From positions 1 through 53,766 of the IMG/VR virus record IMGVR_UViG_3300018080_000225: DNA of 53,766 nt; one strand, 5' to 3'. This DNA is from a virus. The position numbers and the translations under genes were made by a program. Below the pieces are notes generated by a model. That model was not told the DNA's origin. It made no database searches and was given only the letters and a program-made list of their open reading frames with translations. Positions 38,730 through 46,821 of this stretch are shown here, one piece after another; position 1 is the first letter of the stretch; every line of letters starts with the position of its first letter.

Positions 38730-39872
38730 TTATTCAACGACCGGTGCTTCCGAGGCGTGTTCGGCATTGATCGCATGGACCACTTCCCAGAACTTGTCGG
38801 GATCGTGGGCCTTGGCTTGCTCGATCATGAGCAATTCGTCTTCGAGATCCGGCAACGCGGCTTGTGCCGCCTGATCGCCCAGGGCCGCATCCAATTGTTT
38901 GCCGAGGTAGAAAGACTTGTTCGTCGTCTTGGCGGATTCCAAGATCGGTTTGGTCCAGTGCTTCGACGTTTCTTTTGAACTCGTATTGCCGCGCAATTTG
39001 GCCGCTAAATACTGCTTAGCATCTTCTTCACGCATACCATGCAGTTCTTCGGCCATCTTGAACGTGATATCAACGCCACCTTCGAGGCCACGGACTTTGC
39101 GACGGAATGCCTCTTCTACGCAAGGTGCAGACTCGAAAATGCGTTGGTACTTCTGGAATCGGCCGCGGAACATCGCCATGGCTACGTCTTCCCACGAACG
39201 GCACGTCTGCTTACCCTTGAGCGTGTAGCCCTTTTCGCGCAGTTCCTTGAGAGAAAGATCATATGTCGCACGATCCTTGGCACCAGCCAAACGGTAGTAC
39301 AACCGGGCCAGCATCGAGATCATCGCCTTTTGCGAATACAGACCCTTCTGTCGCATGAGGCGTTTCTGTGAGAGGTAGACCTCGTACTCGTCCAATTCCT
39401 CTTCGGAGCCATGATCCAGCAGGATCGCGAGGCGGTCACGTTCCGTGATCCCGTCATGGCTGACGAACGGCACCTTGTCCTTGAAATGCTCGTTGTAGAA
39501 ATCGGGAGTACGCATTGCGATCTGACGCAACGCCGCTGATCGTAGGAACCCGCATACGCCGATGCGCTTCTCTTCTTCCTTCATGCTCACGAGCCGTGCG
39601 ACAACGAGCGGTGTCCGAATCGCCTTGTCTCGTGTGAGTTCTAGAATCTTGCGTTCCACAGCCGCTTCATAGTTGCCCGTATCGCGAACGTTAAACGCGG
39701 GGTCAAAGTTGAAGTTGTGGATATCATCCAGAAATACGTTGTTCGTATCGATGCCTTCCAAGTGAGCATCATCTTCCGGCGTCCACGGCGCAGGTTCCTT
39801 GAACTCTTCTTTCTTTTTCTTCTTCTGCTCGGTTTCACTTGTACTTGTTACAACTTCTTGCTGGTCACTCAT
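38730..39872 (-). CDS. ParB-like protein
   Basis: 380 residues with AAAAGGAGCAAGACC before ATG. A Lys/Glu-rich start leads to a ParB/sulfiredoxin-like domain: FNVRDTGNYEAAVERKILEL, RTPLVVARL and GVCGFLRSAALRQIA (matching G-x-x-R-x-x-A). ITERDRLAILLDHGSEEELD and LSQKRLMRQKGLYSQKAMIS follow, as the ParB helical region. Phage ParB-like proteins bind or cut DNA or regulate genes; NTP-binding residues are not certain. It is the sole gene of the 39.99 kb promoter transcript before the RNA region. Confidence 0.7.
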   Translation of the reverse strand: MSDQQEVVTSTSETEQKKKKKEEFKEPAPWTPEDDAHLEGIDTNNVFLDDIHNFNFDPAFNVRDTGNYEAAVERKILELTRDKAIRTPLVVARLVSMKEEEKRIGVCGFLRSAALRQIAMRTPDFYNEHFKDKVPFVSHDGITERDRLAILLDHGSEEELDEYEVYLSQKRLMRQKGLYSQKAMISMLARLYYRLAGAKDRATYDLSLKELREKGYTLKGKQTCRSWEDVAMAMFRGRFQKYQRIFESAPCVEEAFRRKVRGLEGGVDITFKMAEELHGMREEDAKQYLAAKLRGNTSSKETSKHWTKPILESAKTTNKSFYLGKQLDAALGDQAAQAALPDLEDELLMIEQAKAHDPDKFWEVVHAINAEHASEAPVVE

Positions 39873-39928
39873 GGTCTTGCTCCTTTTGTTCTTTTGGCTT
39901 TGACAGCTACCTAAGTCCGGCTCGGAAA

Positions 39929-39942
39929 TTGTAATCTTACAA
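39929..39942. promoter_or_regulatory. TTGTAA palindrome, perfect copy in a leader
   Basis: TTGTAATCTTACAA 45 bases after the -10 of the 39.99 kb promoter, in the leader of the ParB-like gene. Confidence 0.7.
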
Positions 39943-39986
39943 CCTCCATGCTGCTTATCAGCATTGCCTTGTTCAATTATCTTACT

Positions 39987-40015
39987 ATTATAGCAGATCT
40001 TTTCCCTTATGTCAA
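39987..40015 (-). promoter_or_regulatory. sigma70 consensus promoter
   Basis: Minus strand TTGACA (40015-40010), 17 bases, TATAAT (39992-39987). Drives the ParB-like gene. Confidence 0.88.
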
Positions 40016-40320
40016 GTCTCTCGACAATCAGGACAAAGCTCTGTTATTTCGACTGTGTTGAAGGGCTTATCACATTTCTTACAATAGACTGTGATCTCTT
40101 TGAACATAGGCCAAAGAGTCTGTAACACAAACTCTGCACCTTTTACACATTCGGACCTATCTTCATCTGTCCATGTCTTTATTTGATCCCATACACAATT
40201 CAAAAGCATTTGACGGCGTATAGGAACAAGTGCCTTGGGCTTTGGTGCCATTTCAATTGTAACTGTTGCAACATGTTCACCACAAACTTTACAAAATACG
40301 ATGTCTTCTGATTTAACCAT
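40012..40320 (-). CDS. Two-zinc-knuckle protein
   Basis: 102 residues with CKVCG near the start and CKKCD / CPDC near the end, flanking a helical centre (RRQMLLNCVWDQIKTWTDED). Probable zinc-binding, DNA- or protein-interacting. Sits between two promoters as a one-gene transcript. Confidence 0.65.
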   Translation of the reverse strand: MVKSEDIVFCKVCGEHVATVTIEMAPKPKALVPIRRQMLLNCVWDQIKTWTDEDRSECVKGAEFVLQTLWPMFKEITVYCKKCDKPFNTVEITELCPDCRET

Positions 40321-40336
40321 GTCTTATTGTCCTTCC

Positions 40337-40365
40337 ATTATAACATATTTCTGAGCTTATGTCAA
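40337..40365 (-). promoter_or_regulatory. sigma70 consensus promoter
   Basis: Minus strand TTGACA (40365-40360), 17 bases, TATAAT (40342-40337). The start codon of 40012-40320 is only 17 bases from the -10, so the leader is very short and has no palindrome. Confidence 0.8.
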
Positions 40366-40631
40366 GTCTTCTTTGATTCTTGTAACTGTATCAATTTCAT
40401 TGAGACTTTATATTCTTCGCACTGTTTGATCAACTCCCAAAGGTTCGTGTCAAGTGCTCTAGCAATTCGATAGTATAGTTCAATATTATTGAAAGATACA
40501 CCTCTTTCAATTTGCTCCAAGCGATTGACTGTCATTTTTGCTTTATGAGCTAGAGTACAAGTCCCTATGTTTCTTGCTGATCGTTTGTACCAAATCAGTG
40601 CTCCTAGTCTCCTTGTAAGAGTACAATTCAT
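40362..40631 (-). CDS. XRE-family helix-turn-helix regulator
   Basis: 89 residues, start in an ATGA overlap with GGAG upstream. LGALIWYKRSARNIGTC-TLA, then MTVNRLEQIERGVSFNN and YYRIARALDTNLWELIK match a lambda-repressor-like HTH (helix 2-3 with Q-I-E-R-G). No dimer or effector domain follows. A TTGTAA-type palindrome covers codons 3-7, suggesting autoregulation. Candidate reader of the dispersed palindromes. Confidence 0.75.
   Translation of the reverse strand: MNCTLTRRLGALIWYKRSARNIGTCTLAHKAKMTVNRLEQIERGVSFNNIELYYRIARALDTNLWELIKQCEEYKVSMKLIQLQESKKT
40613..40626. promoter_or_regulatory. TTGTAA palindrome variant in the XRE gene start
   Basis: TTGTAAGAGTACAA, covering codons just after the ATG of the XRE-like regulator. 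Confidence 0.45.
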
Positions 40632-40777
40632 GCAACTTCTCCATCATCACTATACAATGGGGCGGTACACATTGGGCACATCTCTTCTACAGTATTATGT
40701 TCCCAATCAAAACCTGAGATATCTTTTTTGAAAACATGTTCACAATAATAGCATGTGAACTCAATCAGAATATCCAT
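40628..40777 (-). CDS. 49-residue zinc-ribbon protein
   Basis: Start at ATG 40777 (CCGGAGTTGTTAT upstream). FTCYYCEHVF and MCPMCTAPL make a CxxC...CxxC ribbon. Coupled to the XRE gene by ATGA. Confidence 0.6.
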   Translation of the reverse strand: MDILIEFTCYYCEHVFKKDISGFDWEHNTVEEMCPMCTAPLYSDDGEVA

Positions 40778-40853
40778 ATAACAACTCCGGTGGAATCTTC
40801 CATGACCTAGATTCAATTGCCAAACCTTGTTTTGGTTCTGATCCTATTGTATG

Positions 40854-40970
40854 TTAATAAGGGGTATTATGTATAGTCATATCATTTTCAAAGAATTCAT
40901 GTAAAAAAGATTCTTCTCGTTGATTTTTAGGAATCAATCGTAATATGTGCTGATGTCTTTCAATCCTCAT
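40854..40970 (-). CDS. 38-residue peptide after the exonuclease
   Basis: ATG overlaps the exonuclease stop as ATGA. MRIERHQHILRLIPKNQREE then an acidic end. Plausible coupled gene; function unknown. Confidence 0.45.
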   Translation of the reverse strand: MRIERHQHILRLIPKNQREESFLHEFFENDMTIHNTPY

Positions 40971-41944
40971 ACATTTCTCCCAAGCATCCAAGCCACATCT
41001 TTACCTCCTGCCATGATCGTCTCAGTACGATGTTGTGATTCGTCTTCTGACAAATTGATAAAATAGTGTCCACGTTGAACGGCACTCCACATTCGAGTTA
41101 ATCGTTCCCATATGGTTCTTGCGGCTGCTGTATCCCGGCCTAGTCGAAAAGCAGCTACACGCATACGTTTTTCTGGCTTTTTATGCTTGAGATTGCAAGC
41201 CAATTGATCGATGCCTAAGATCCATTCATCGGGATCGAAACTGACATCACCGTCCCCAAGCATCCAAGAATAAATAATCAACTGATCATTCCATAATTGT
41301 TTCAATGGAACACCAATGCCGATATCCATACCTTTGTGTCGAATGGATGTGATTCCTTTATGTGGACCGCTATTAAAGCCAGTGAGATCACGACAACGGA
41401 CATAACCTGCTACTGGACTTGCCTTAGAGCAGTAGCCATTGACCTTCCAGTCAATTATTACTTTTGCCCCTTCATTATTCACGAAATAGCAGTCTGGTTT
41501 TCCCGTCAAGGGGATAGCTATTGTGGCAGACTCTGTGTGAATGGCTTTTTCCATGATAGTACGATTGACAGAGAATTCAAATCGAGGCTCTTCTTGGAAT
41601 CCGGTCAATTCAATTACAAGATCAGCCAAAGCACCTGCTTGCTTGTACCAGTCGAACACTTCCTTACTACGATCAAACACCCACTCACGATTGTGACTTT
41701 CAACGGAGTCCTCGAACAATTGTGTGAATAATTCCTGTTCATTACCTCCGCATAATTCCGCTGTCAGGTAAGCCTTGACCCGAGCATCAAACGCTGAACC
41801 AATACTCATTACTTTCAACTGAGCAGGTCGTGGCGCTCGCATAACATAATTTAAGACGAAAGCCGTGGGATCAGTTTCAAAGGTGTATAGGGACGTTGGG
41901 CTGATCGCCTTCATGCGGCACGGGTACTTCACACTCTTGTTCAT
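40967..41944 (-). CDS. PD-(D/E)XK exonuclease (RecB/Cas4-like)
   Basis: 325 residues with GGAGGTTATAA before ATG. SIGSAFDARVKAYL (His replaced) leads to GKPDCYF (Asp151) and VIIDWKVNGY (Asp165, Lys167), the metal-binding core of PD-(D/E)XK nucleases, and NDQLIIYSWMLGDG, the QxxxY-type motif (Q-x-x-x-Y) common in RecB/Cas4 and phage exonucleases. Likely works in recombination or DNA end processing. Confidence 0.75.
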   Translation of the reverse strand: MNKSVKYPCRMKAISPTSLYTFETDPTAFVLNYVMRAPRPAQLKVMSIGSAFDARVKAYLTAELCGGNEQELFTQLFEDSVESHNREWVFDRSKEVFDWYKQAGALADLVIELTGFQEEPRFEFSVNRTIMEKAIHTESATIAIPLTGKPDCYFVNNEGAKVIIDWKVNGYCSKASPVAGYVRCRDLTGFNSGPHKGITSIRHKGMDIGIGVPLKQLWNDQLIIYSWMLGDGDVSFDPDEWILGIDQLACNLKHKKPEKRMRVAAFRLGRDTAAARTIWERLTRMWSAVQRGHYFINLSEDESQHRTETIMAGGKDVAWMLGRNV

Positions 41945-42257
41945 TTATAACCTCCAATAACCATTGTAATTCTTCAATTCGTGCATTATAATCGATGACA
42001 CTATGACAATCGTCTGGCAATGCACATTCATCTAAATGACGATCTCGTGATCGTTCAAGTAATTGTATACGCTGTTCAAGTACTTCTTCAATTGACTCGT
42101 CATCGAAATAATTGTTCAATAAAAATTGTAAGATTACAATTTGACCTTGGATTGCTAAGGCTTTGATATGAGCATTGGCTCTGTCATGAGTGGTACGTTT
42201 TATTTTGGTTTGTTCGACCAGTCCAACGATTTTGTTTCTACAAGTTCGTGAAAACAC
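41877..42257 (-). CDS. Unknown 126-residue helical protein
   Basis: Overlaps the exonuclease start by 68 bases. Helical with VLEQRIQLLERSRDRHLDEC and IDYNARIEELQWLLEVINEQ. A perfect TTGTAA palindrome lies inside. Family unknown; the exact start is uncertain because the first residues overlap the upstream gene. Confidence 0.55.
   Translation of the reverse strand: MFSRTCRNKIVGLVEQTKIKRTTHDRANAHIKALAIQGQIVILQFLLNNYFDDESIEEVLEQRIQLLERSRDRHLDECALPDDCHSVIDYNARIEELQWLLEVINEQECEVPVPHEGDQPNVPIHL
42126..42139. promoter_or_regulatory. TTGTAA palindrome, perfect copy inside a gene
   Basis: TTGTAAGATTACAA, encoding part of IVILQ. Confidence 0.5.
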
Positions 42258-42400
42258 CGCTTAATATCCTCCTGTAATGTACGTGTTATACGCTTACGAT
42301 CATCGTCTATTGCTTTGATAGAACGTGTTTCCCAACCTAGAAGAAAACCTAAGCCAAGCATTCCAAAGGTCTGGATACAATCGACAATGAATTCAATCAT
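42200..42400 (-). CDS. Small single-span membrane protein
   Basis: 66 residues from ATG 42400 (AAAGGATGATAATC upstream); ATG 42409 is an alternative. IVDCIQTFGMLGLGFLLGW is a membrane span, followed by a charged helix (DDDRKRITRTLQEDIKRC). Confidence 0.55.
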   Translation of the reverse strand: MIEFIVDCIQTFGMLGLGFLLGWETRSIKAIDDDRKRITRTLQEDIKRCFHELVETKSLDWSNKPK

Positions 42401-42809
42401 GATTATCATCCTTTAGGAAATTCATTTCAAATAGACCTTGCCAAAGATCTTCACCACAAGATAAAGGCACACCCATTTCTTGTCCATTGATTGTGATTAT
42501 TTCAGACGTGTGCATTAGACAAAAGATAATGAATTTAGGTGATGCTATGGTGCGAGCAACTAATGCTTTATGCTTAGTTGCATATTCATTTGATAACGTC
42601 CAAACATCAGAAAAATTTCTCAATTTAGTTTGAGCATTTTTATGCCATTGTTCAAGCTCAGTCTATTCTTCGGGCGTAGGAAAGTTGGTATCCTCACAAT
42701 TTCGTGGCTCTATCCAATTAAAACGAATATGAATAGATGTCGGAGTCAATCGTCCTTCGCCTTCAATAACCCAAAATATATGATCTTGGCAAGAAAACTC
42801 AAACCTCAT
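42393..42809 (-). pseudogene. Protein gene with an in-frame TAG
   Basis: From ATG 42809 (overlapping the upstream stop) the frame reads 48 residues beginning MRFEFSCQDHIFWVIEGEGR, then TAG (42665-42663), then 89 codons in the same frame (TELEQWHKNAQTKLRNFSDV... ) to TGA. Both halves look like one protein. A C to T change in CAG (Gln) would explain it. The downstream part alone could start at TTG 42623. Error, decay or readthrough cannot be told apart. Confidence 0.55.
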
Positions 42810-43083
42810 TATGTGCTTTTTCCTTCCGCCACTTAGTCAAAAATAATTCAAGATCTTCAATTGTGTAATTGAGCACTTTAAGTAATTCTTCTCGGGTGAA
42901 AGCCACATATCGCTTTACTTGCCCATTGTCGTCGAAATTATTACCAATTATACCACCAATCGGTGAGTCTTCTTCGTCAACTTCTGCAACCATAATGTTG
43001 CCCATGACAATAAAACCATCCTTGGGGTTACGGATTTCTGTGCCATCTTCGGAGACAATTATCGCATCACGTTGTATTTTCAT
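42799..43083 (-). CDS. Unknown 94-residue protein
   Basis: Start at ATG 43083 (MKIQRDAIIVSEDGTEIRNP); the frame to 43104 overlaps the previous stop. Beta-rich first half, then a helix VLNYTIEDLELFLTKWRKEK. Not recognised. Confidence 0.6.
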   Translation of the reverse strand: MKIQRDAIIVSEDGTEIRNPKDGFIVMGNIMVAEVDEEDSPIGGIIGNNFDDNGQVKRYVAFTREELLKVLNYTIEDLELFLTKWRKEKAHNEV

Positions 43084-43085
43084 GG

Positions 43086-43334
43086 CTATATTGGTCCTAT
43101 CCAACTTGTGTTAACATAGACTACTTTATATTCACCACATTTGATTGCTGCTTCAATATCACACCAATGATTTGTCGTCCATCCACTGCAATATGCTGTA
43201 ACAGGTACTTCACAATCAAAGAGAACACTTAATTCGCCGGTTTTCTGATCTTGATACATACGGGCATTCATAGCCTTAATCCAAGCATAACCCAATGGTC
43301 CTTCTGCTCCTGTGGCTATTAAGTGTAAGATCAT
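43086..43334 (-). CDS. Unknown 82-residue protein
   Basis: ATGA overlap at its start. Compact alpha/beta, MILHLIATGAEGPLGYAWIK and VPVTAYCSGWTTNHWCDIE. No family known. Confidence 0.6.
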   Translation of the reverse strand: MILHLIATGAEGPLGYAWIKAMNARMYQDQKTGELSVLFDCEVPVTAYCSGWTTNHWCDIEAAIKCGEYKVVYVNTSWIGPI

Positions 43335-43714
43335 TTGGCTTTATGCCTTTCGAGTTCACATTCAAGATTACGTATCTTGCGTTCGGCTGCGGTTAACTGA
43401 TCACGCCAATTCATGATTATGGCTGCTGTGGGAAAATCATCAATTGCATTTGCTAATTCGGTTTCAAGCATATCTTCATCCATTTCATGATGAATGAAAT
43501 CCGAAATACAACGACATAGGTATGCGATTTGATACTTCTGATCTCGCATAATTTTCTCACATAGGGCTCGCATTTTCCGTGCACCATACAATCGACTGGC
43601 CGCTGTTCTTGCTTGCAAACTCTTCTCACCGTATTTCTTGATTGTATAGCGGTGTTCCATTGTAAAACTTGCAAGAAGTTCACGTATTTTTGGGTCAGTA
43701 ATTCTTTTTGTCAT
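43331..43714 (-). CDS. Unknown 127-residue helical protein
   Basis: First gene of the 43.7 kb promoter. Charged helices with a C-terminal coiled coil (AAERKIRNLECELERHKAK). A TTGTAAA-N-CTTGCAA variant is inside. Function unknown. Confidence 0.6.
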   Translation of the reverse strand: MTKRITDPKIRELLASFTMEHRYTIKKYGEKSLQARTAASRLYGARKMRALCEKIMRDQKYQIAYLCRCISDFIHHEMDEDMLETELANAIDDFPTAAIIMNWRDQLTAAERKIRNLECELERHKAK

Positions 43715-44082
43715 TCCTCAATGCTCCATCTATTATAACAAATTTTACCACTTATGTCAAGTTGAAAAGGTAACGAAAAAATTGTAACATCTACAAGACC
43801 ATCACCATTTATTGCTTCCATTGCCGCTGTTGACAAGTCAATTACCCGTCCACGAACGAAAGGACCACGATCATTAAGCCTTACAATAATTGCACCTGTC
43901 TCAGCCACAACCAAGTAATAACGATTGAAAGCACCTTCTTTCATGGCACAAGTTAATTTGGTATCATCAAACAATTCACCTGATGCAGTTGGTTTGCCAC
44001 CAAATTCTTGGTTTCGATAATACGATGCCTCACCTTCTGCTACAGGAAAAGGGGCTAATGCTAATAATAAAAGCAAACACAT
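43711..44082 (-). CDS. RlpA-like double-psi beta-barrel protein, secreted
   Basis: 123 residues from ATG 44082 (GAGGATACATAAG upstream); a GTG at 44106 is less likely. Signal peptide MCLLLLLALAPFPVAEGEA. EASYYRNQEFGGKPTASGEL, TCAMKEG and VRLNDRGPFVRGRVIDLS are the hallmarks of RlpA-like barrels (catalytic-type D-R-G-P-F). RlpA is a periplasmic lytic transglycosylase; the phage copy may cut peptidoglycan for lysis or entry. No SPOR domain. Confidence 0.8.
   Translation of the reverse strand: MCLLLLLALAPFPVAEGEASYYRNQEFGGKPTASGELFDDTKLTCAMKEGAFNRYYLVVAETGAIIVRLNDRGPFVRGRVIDLSTAAMEAINGDGLVDVTIFSLPFQLDISGKICYNRWSIEE
43732..43760 (-). promoter_or_regulatory. sigma70 consensus promoter
   Basis: Minus strand TTGACA (43760-43755), 17 bases, TATAAT (43737-43732), inside the end of the RlpA-like gene. 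Start codon of 43331-43714 is 18 bases from the -10. Confidence 0.8.
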
Positions 44083-44083
44083 C

Positions 44084-44299
44084 TTATGTATCCTCACGAG
44101 GTACACTCTTAAATAAAGGAGCTACGTGGGCATGTTGTGGGCATAAGGTCCAACAGTCAAATTCATTTTTAGGTACATCTGGATATACGAAAACCCATCC
44201 TTGTTTTTCAACTTTAGACTCTTCTCCAGGAAAATAATCGATTCCATGATTACAGCCAATAAGATCACAAGAAGCGTAATACCCAGTTACCGTTTTCAT
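44084..44299 (-). CDS. Unknown 71-residue protein
   Basis: Coupled between its neighbours. CDLIGCNHGIDYF and DCWTLCPQHAHVAPLF supply Cys/His that could bind zinc. Not recognised. Confidence 0.55.
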   Translation of the reverse strand: MKTVTGYYASCDLIGCNHGIDYFPGEESKVEKQGWVFVYPDVPKNEFDCWTLCPQHAHVAPLFKSVPREDT

Positions 44300-44682
44300 T
44301 TTTCTTCTTTCCTTTGAACTGCATACTCTTCATCAAGCGAGGTTTCTGGTTCTTTGTCTTCGGGCAAAGAGCGTTCTTGAGGTGTAAAAGGTGCATGAAG
44401 TACTCTCGGATTTTCGACAAGTACTTGCACAATACCATGTGCTAAAGCATTGATAAGGTCTTCATCATGTTCAGTGTACCCTGCATTCCGAAGAATCCCA
44501 TGTAAAGTTTCATGCCACAAATTCACAAACTCAATAGGTGGTGCTAGGCCAATATAAAGATCAATTTGTGGTGTGAAGAAATCAATAGTTGCTGGAACAA
44601 AACGACCTTCAAATCGTGGTCGATGTTTCCAACATATTGCATATTCAACTGCACCAATTTTGACTTTGACAGTACTATTCAT
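44296..44682 (-). CDS. HExxH putative metallopeptidase-like protein
   Basis: 128 residues. FVNLWHETLHGILRNAG holds HExxH (His57, Glu58, His61), and EHDEDLINALAHGI follows with acidic residues and a His. The size and layout resemble small phage zincin-like proteins of unknown target. The C-terminal tail is acidic. Confidence 0.6.
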   Translation of the reverse strand: MNSTVKVKIGAVEYAICWKHRPRFEGRFVPATIDFFTPQIDLYIGLAPPIEFVNLWHETLHGILRNAGYTEHDEDLINALAHGIVQVLVENPRVLHAPFTPQERSLPEDKEPETSLDEEYAVQRKEEK

Positions 44683-45055
44683 TATCTAGTGCTCCTATGT
44701 CTAATGTAGAAAAATCTATTGGGTCTACATAAATAATTGGTCGTTTTAATGCTTTGAACATTTTCTTTTCTTCTGTCACACCTACAGATTCTCGCCAACC
44801 AATCATTGTTAGGATGTGTAATTCACGACAAAATGGGATATACACACTATCGAATTTCTTCCAAAAACCCCATTGTGTCCCTATATCTGGCGCAAATTTT
44901 ATTAGTGCGTGTGTTGTTGTTATTGGGCTGTATATAACTTTGCCTTGTTTGATTAGATGTGTTGCATATTCAGTTACTCGTTTGTAACGCTGATCCCTAA
45001 CATTCGGATTGTCATGAGTATAAGGTACAGCTAGATATGCATCAAGTAATTCCAT
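44675..45055 (-). CDS. DUF1937 protein, deoxyribosyltransferase-like fold
   Basis: 126 residues from ATG 45055 (AAAGGTTGCTTA upstream). AYLAVPYTHDNPNVRDQRYK, VIYSPITTTH and GWRESVGVTEEKK match DUF1937, a Rossmann-like group related to nucleoside 2-deoxyribosyltransferases (Y-L-A-x-P-Y, S-P-I, S-x-G-V-x-x-E). May act on nucleotides, which fits a phage with a PurA-like enzyme. Confidence 0.7.
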   Translation of the reverse strand: MELLDAYLAVPYTHDNPNVRDQRYKRVTEYATHLIKQGKVIYSPITTTHALIKFAPDIGTQWGFWKKFDSVYIPFCRELHILTMIGWRESVGVTEEKKMFKALKRPIIYVDPIDFSTLDIGALDNE

Positions 45056-45076
45056 TAAGCAACCTTTCTTAATTAT

Positions 45077-45104
45077 GATCGGAGTGACCGAAGCCACTCC
45101 GATC
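45077..45104. other. Strong symmetric hairpin
   Basis: GATCGGAGTG/CACTCCGATC, ten perfect pairs closing a loop with TTCG on the minus strand. It lies between the coiled-coil gene and the DUF1937 ribosome site. No U run follows, so processing or attenuation is more likely than simple termination. Confidence 0.6.
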
Positions 45105-45111
45105 ACGAAAA

Positions 45112-45384
45112 CTAGCCTTGGGGCGGTGGTGCATCCCCTTGCGGAGGTGTTGGCGCAGGAAATGGAACCGTGCTTCCAGGGCTAGGGGAACCAGCACTGC
45201 TAGGCCCGGCAGAGCCTTGACCTAATTGCTGCTTCAATTGTTCATTTTCTTTGCGTAACGCATCGTTTTCTTCGAGTGCTTTCTGATAACCGGCAAGTCC
45301 GAGACTTAGCATTTGTGCTTGGTTACCAAGACGCATAACTTCTTGTTGGAAAAGCCCAAAGGCTTCACGAGTGTCAAGTGGCAT
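45112..45384 (-). CDS. Coiled-coil protein with Pro-rich tail
   Basis: 90 residues. The helix QKALEENDALRKENEQLKQQ is a coiled coil with heptads; the last 35 residues are Gly/Ser/Pro-rich (low complexity). GTAAGG-type site AGGAGGTAAAT precedes ATG. Function unknown, possibly structural or an oligomerising partner. Confidence 0.65.
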   Translation of the reverse strand: MPLDTREAFGLFQQEVMRLGNQAQMLSLGLAGYQKALEENDALRKENEQLKQQLGQGSAGPSSAGSPSPGSTVPFPAPTPPQGDAPPPQG

Positions 45385-45393
45385 ATTTACCTC

Positions 45394-46821
45394 CTATGGT
45401 TGTTGTGTTCGGACGCCTTCGACAAAGAACAGTTCTTTCTTTGCTCGGGTAATTGCAACATACTTGAGATTTTGTTCTTGTTTCAATTGCCAATCGCTTG
45501 AGCATCTTGGATGTGGAAGTAATTCTGGACAAATAATGAAAATACGATCACGTTCAAGTCCTTTTGCTTTATGTACTGTTGAGTAAGTGATTCCTAATTC
45601 TTCATCTGTAAAAAGTTCACGTATAGCAGTTTCAATTCCGTCTGGTCCATAGGCTCGAAGTAAGGCTCTGAGAGTGTCAACTTGATCGTGTAGTCGAATG
45701 AGTAAGGCTTCTTTGTCTTTGAGTCGTTCAGCTTGTTGGTATTCGTATGTATCAATGTCTTCTGTTTCTAAAGGCCCATGTTTTGCGAGTTTCTTGTACA
45801 ATTCTAAGATGTCTTTTCCAATATCACGACCTAATACACATGCTTTTCGACCGTTGGCTATCATGGCTAAGGCTTCTTGTACTAATGGGGCTGTTGTTCG
45901 ACAGAGTACGAAATCTTCTTCTTCGATGATCTTACGATAGTCAGGTACATTAACTGTATTAACTGTGCCTTCTTCTTGGAAATCTGCATATTCAATATAT
46001 GGAACTACCTCTTGTGCTTTCCGAACAATGCTTTTTGCGCAACGGAAACAAATAGATAGTGGTAAAGTTTGAGCATTGAAAGCATCGATTACATGTTGCA
46101 TAGCCTCGGGATCAGCGCCTCGAAAACCATAAATGGCTTGTTTGGAATCACCAACTGCGATCACACGCCCTTTGATTCTTTTGACTATTTCAATCTGAAT
46201 TGGGTTCAAGTCCTGGGTTTCGTCAATAAAAACAATGTCGTAGTGCGGGATCGGCAAGCCTCGCACAATAGGCAAGTACAGTTGGTCATCGAAATCAACA
46301 ACCCCTGTCTTCCCGTGACCAATTTGATGTGCTTGAATGGCATACCCAATTCCTTCCATGTCTGTATCAATTTCGTAATGATCGACAAGAAATTCAATAT
46401 CCGGTGTGCTCGGATTATCCATTCCATAGGCTTTGAATAGACTTACTAGCTTAGTTACTGCACCACAATGTTTTCCAAACCGGACACGATCACGTTTGTT
46501 GAGTATCTCAAACCAAAAGATATTCTTGGTTTTATCTACATTGATCTTAACCCGACCCATGTCTTTACGGAGTACCTGCCATCCGAAACTGTTGAGTGTT
46601 GAGACATTAACATGCATTGGTACTTTGTCTTGTAAAGCCGTGACAATGTGTTTATTGAAAGCAAGGAATAACACACTTACATTACGAGGAACACGGTCAA
46701 GCGCCTCTACAATTGTGGATGTTTTGCCTGATCCTGCCACAGCTTCAATTACAATGTGAAAGTCTTCATTTTCTACGGCTGAGAATATATTTTTCTGATG
46801 TTCTGTTGGTTCATGTTTCAT
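45394..46821 (-). CDS. UvrD/Rep-like superfamily 1 helicase
   Basis: 475 residues from ATG 46821 (GGAGGCACAAGACA upstream). Motif I EAVAGSGKTSTI, Ia-like LFLAFNKHIV, II IVFIDETQDLN, III AVGDSKQAIYGFRGAD, IV SICFR, V TVHKAKGLERDRIF and VI VAITRAKKEL. A compact ATP-driven 3' to 5' DNA helicase for replication or repair. Confidence 0.9.
   Translation of the reverse strand: MKHEPTEHQKNIFSAVENEDFHIVIEAVAGSGKTSTIVEALDRVPRNVSVLFLAFNKHIVTALQDKVPMHVNVSTLNSFGWQVLRKDMGRVKINVDKTKNIFWFEILNKRDRVRFGKHCGAVTKLVSLFKAYGMDNPSTPDIEFLVDHYEIDTDMEGIGYAIQAHQIGHGKTGVVDFDDQLYLPIVRGLPIPHYDIVFIDETQDLNPIQIEIVKRIKGRVIAVGDSKQAIYGFRGADPEAMQHVIDAFNAQTLPLSICFRCAKSIVRKAQEVVPYIEYADFQEEGTVNTVNVPDYRKIIEEEDFVLCRTTAPLVQEALAMIANGRKACVLGRDIGKDILELYKKLAKHGPLETEDIDTYEYQQAERLKDKEALLIRLHDQVDTLRALLRAYGPDGIETAIRELFTDEELGITYSTVHKAKGLERDRIFIICPELLPHPRCSSDWQLKQEQNLKYVAITRAKKELFFVEGVRTQQP

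Noticed and set aside
24596-42809. Genome-wide reassignment of TAG or TAA to Gln
   Set aside because: TAG and TAA serve as true stops in TAATG junctions and at ends of several genes; only three isolated in-frame stops were found.
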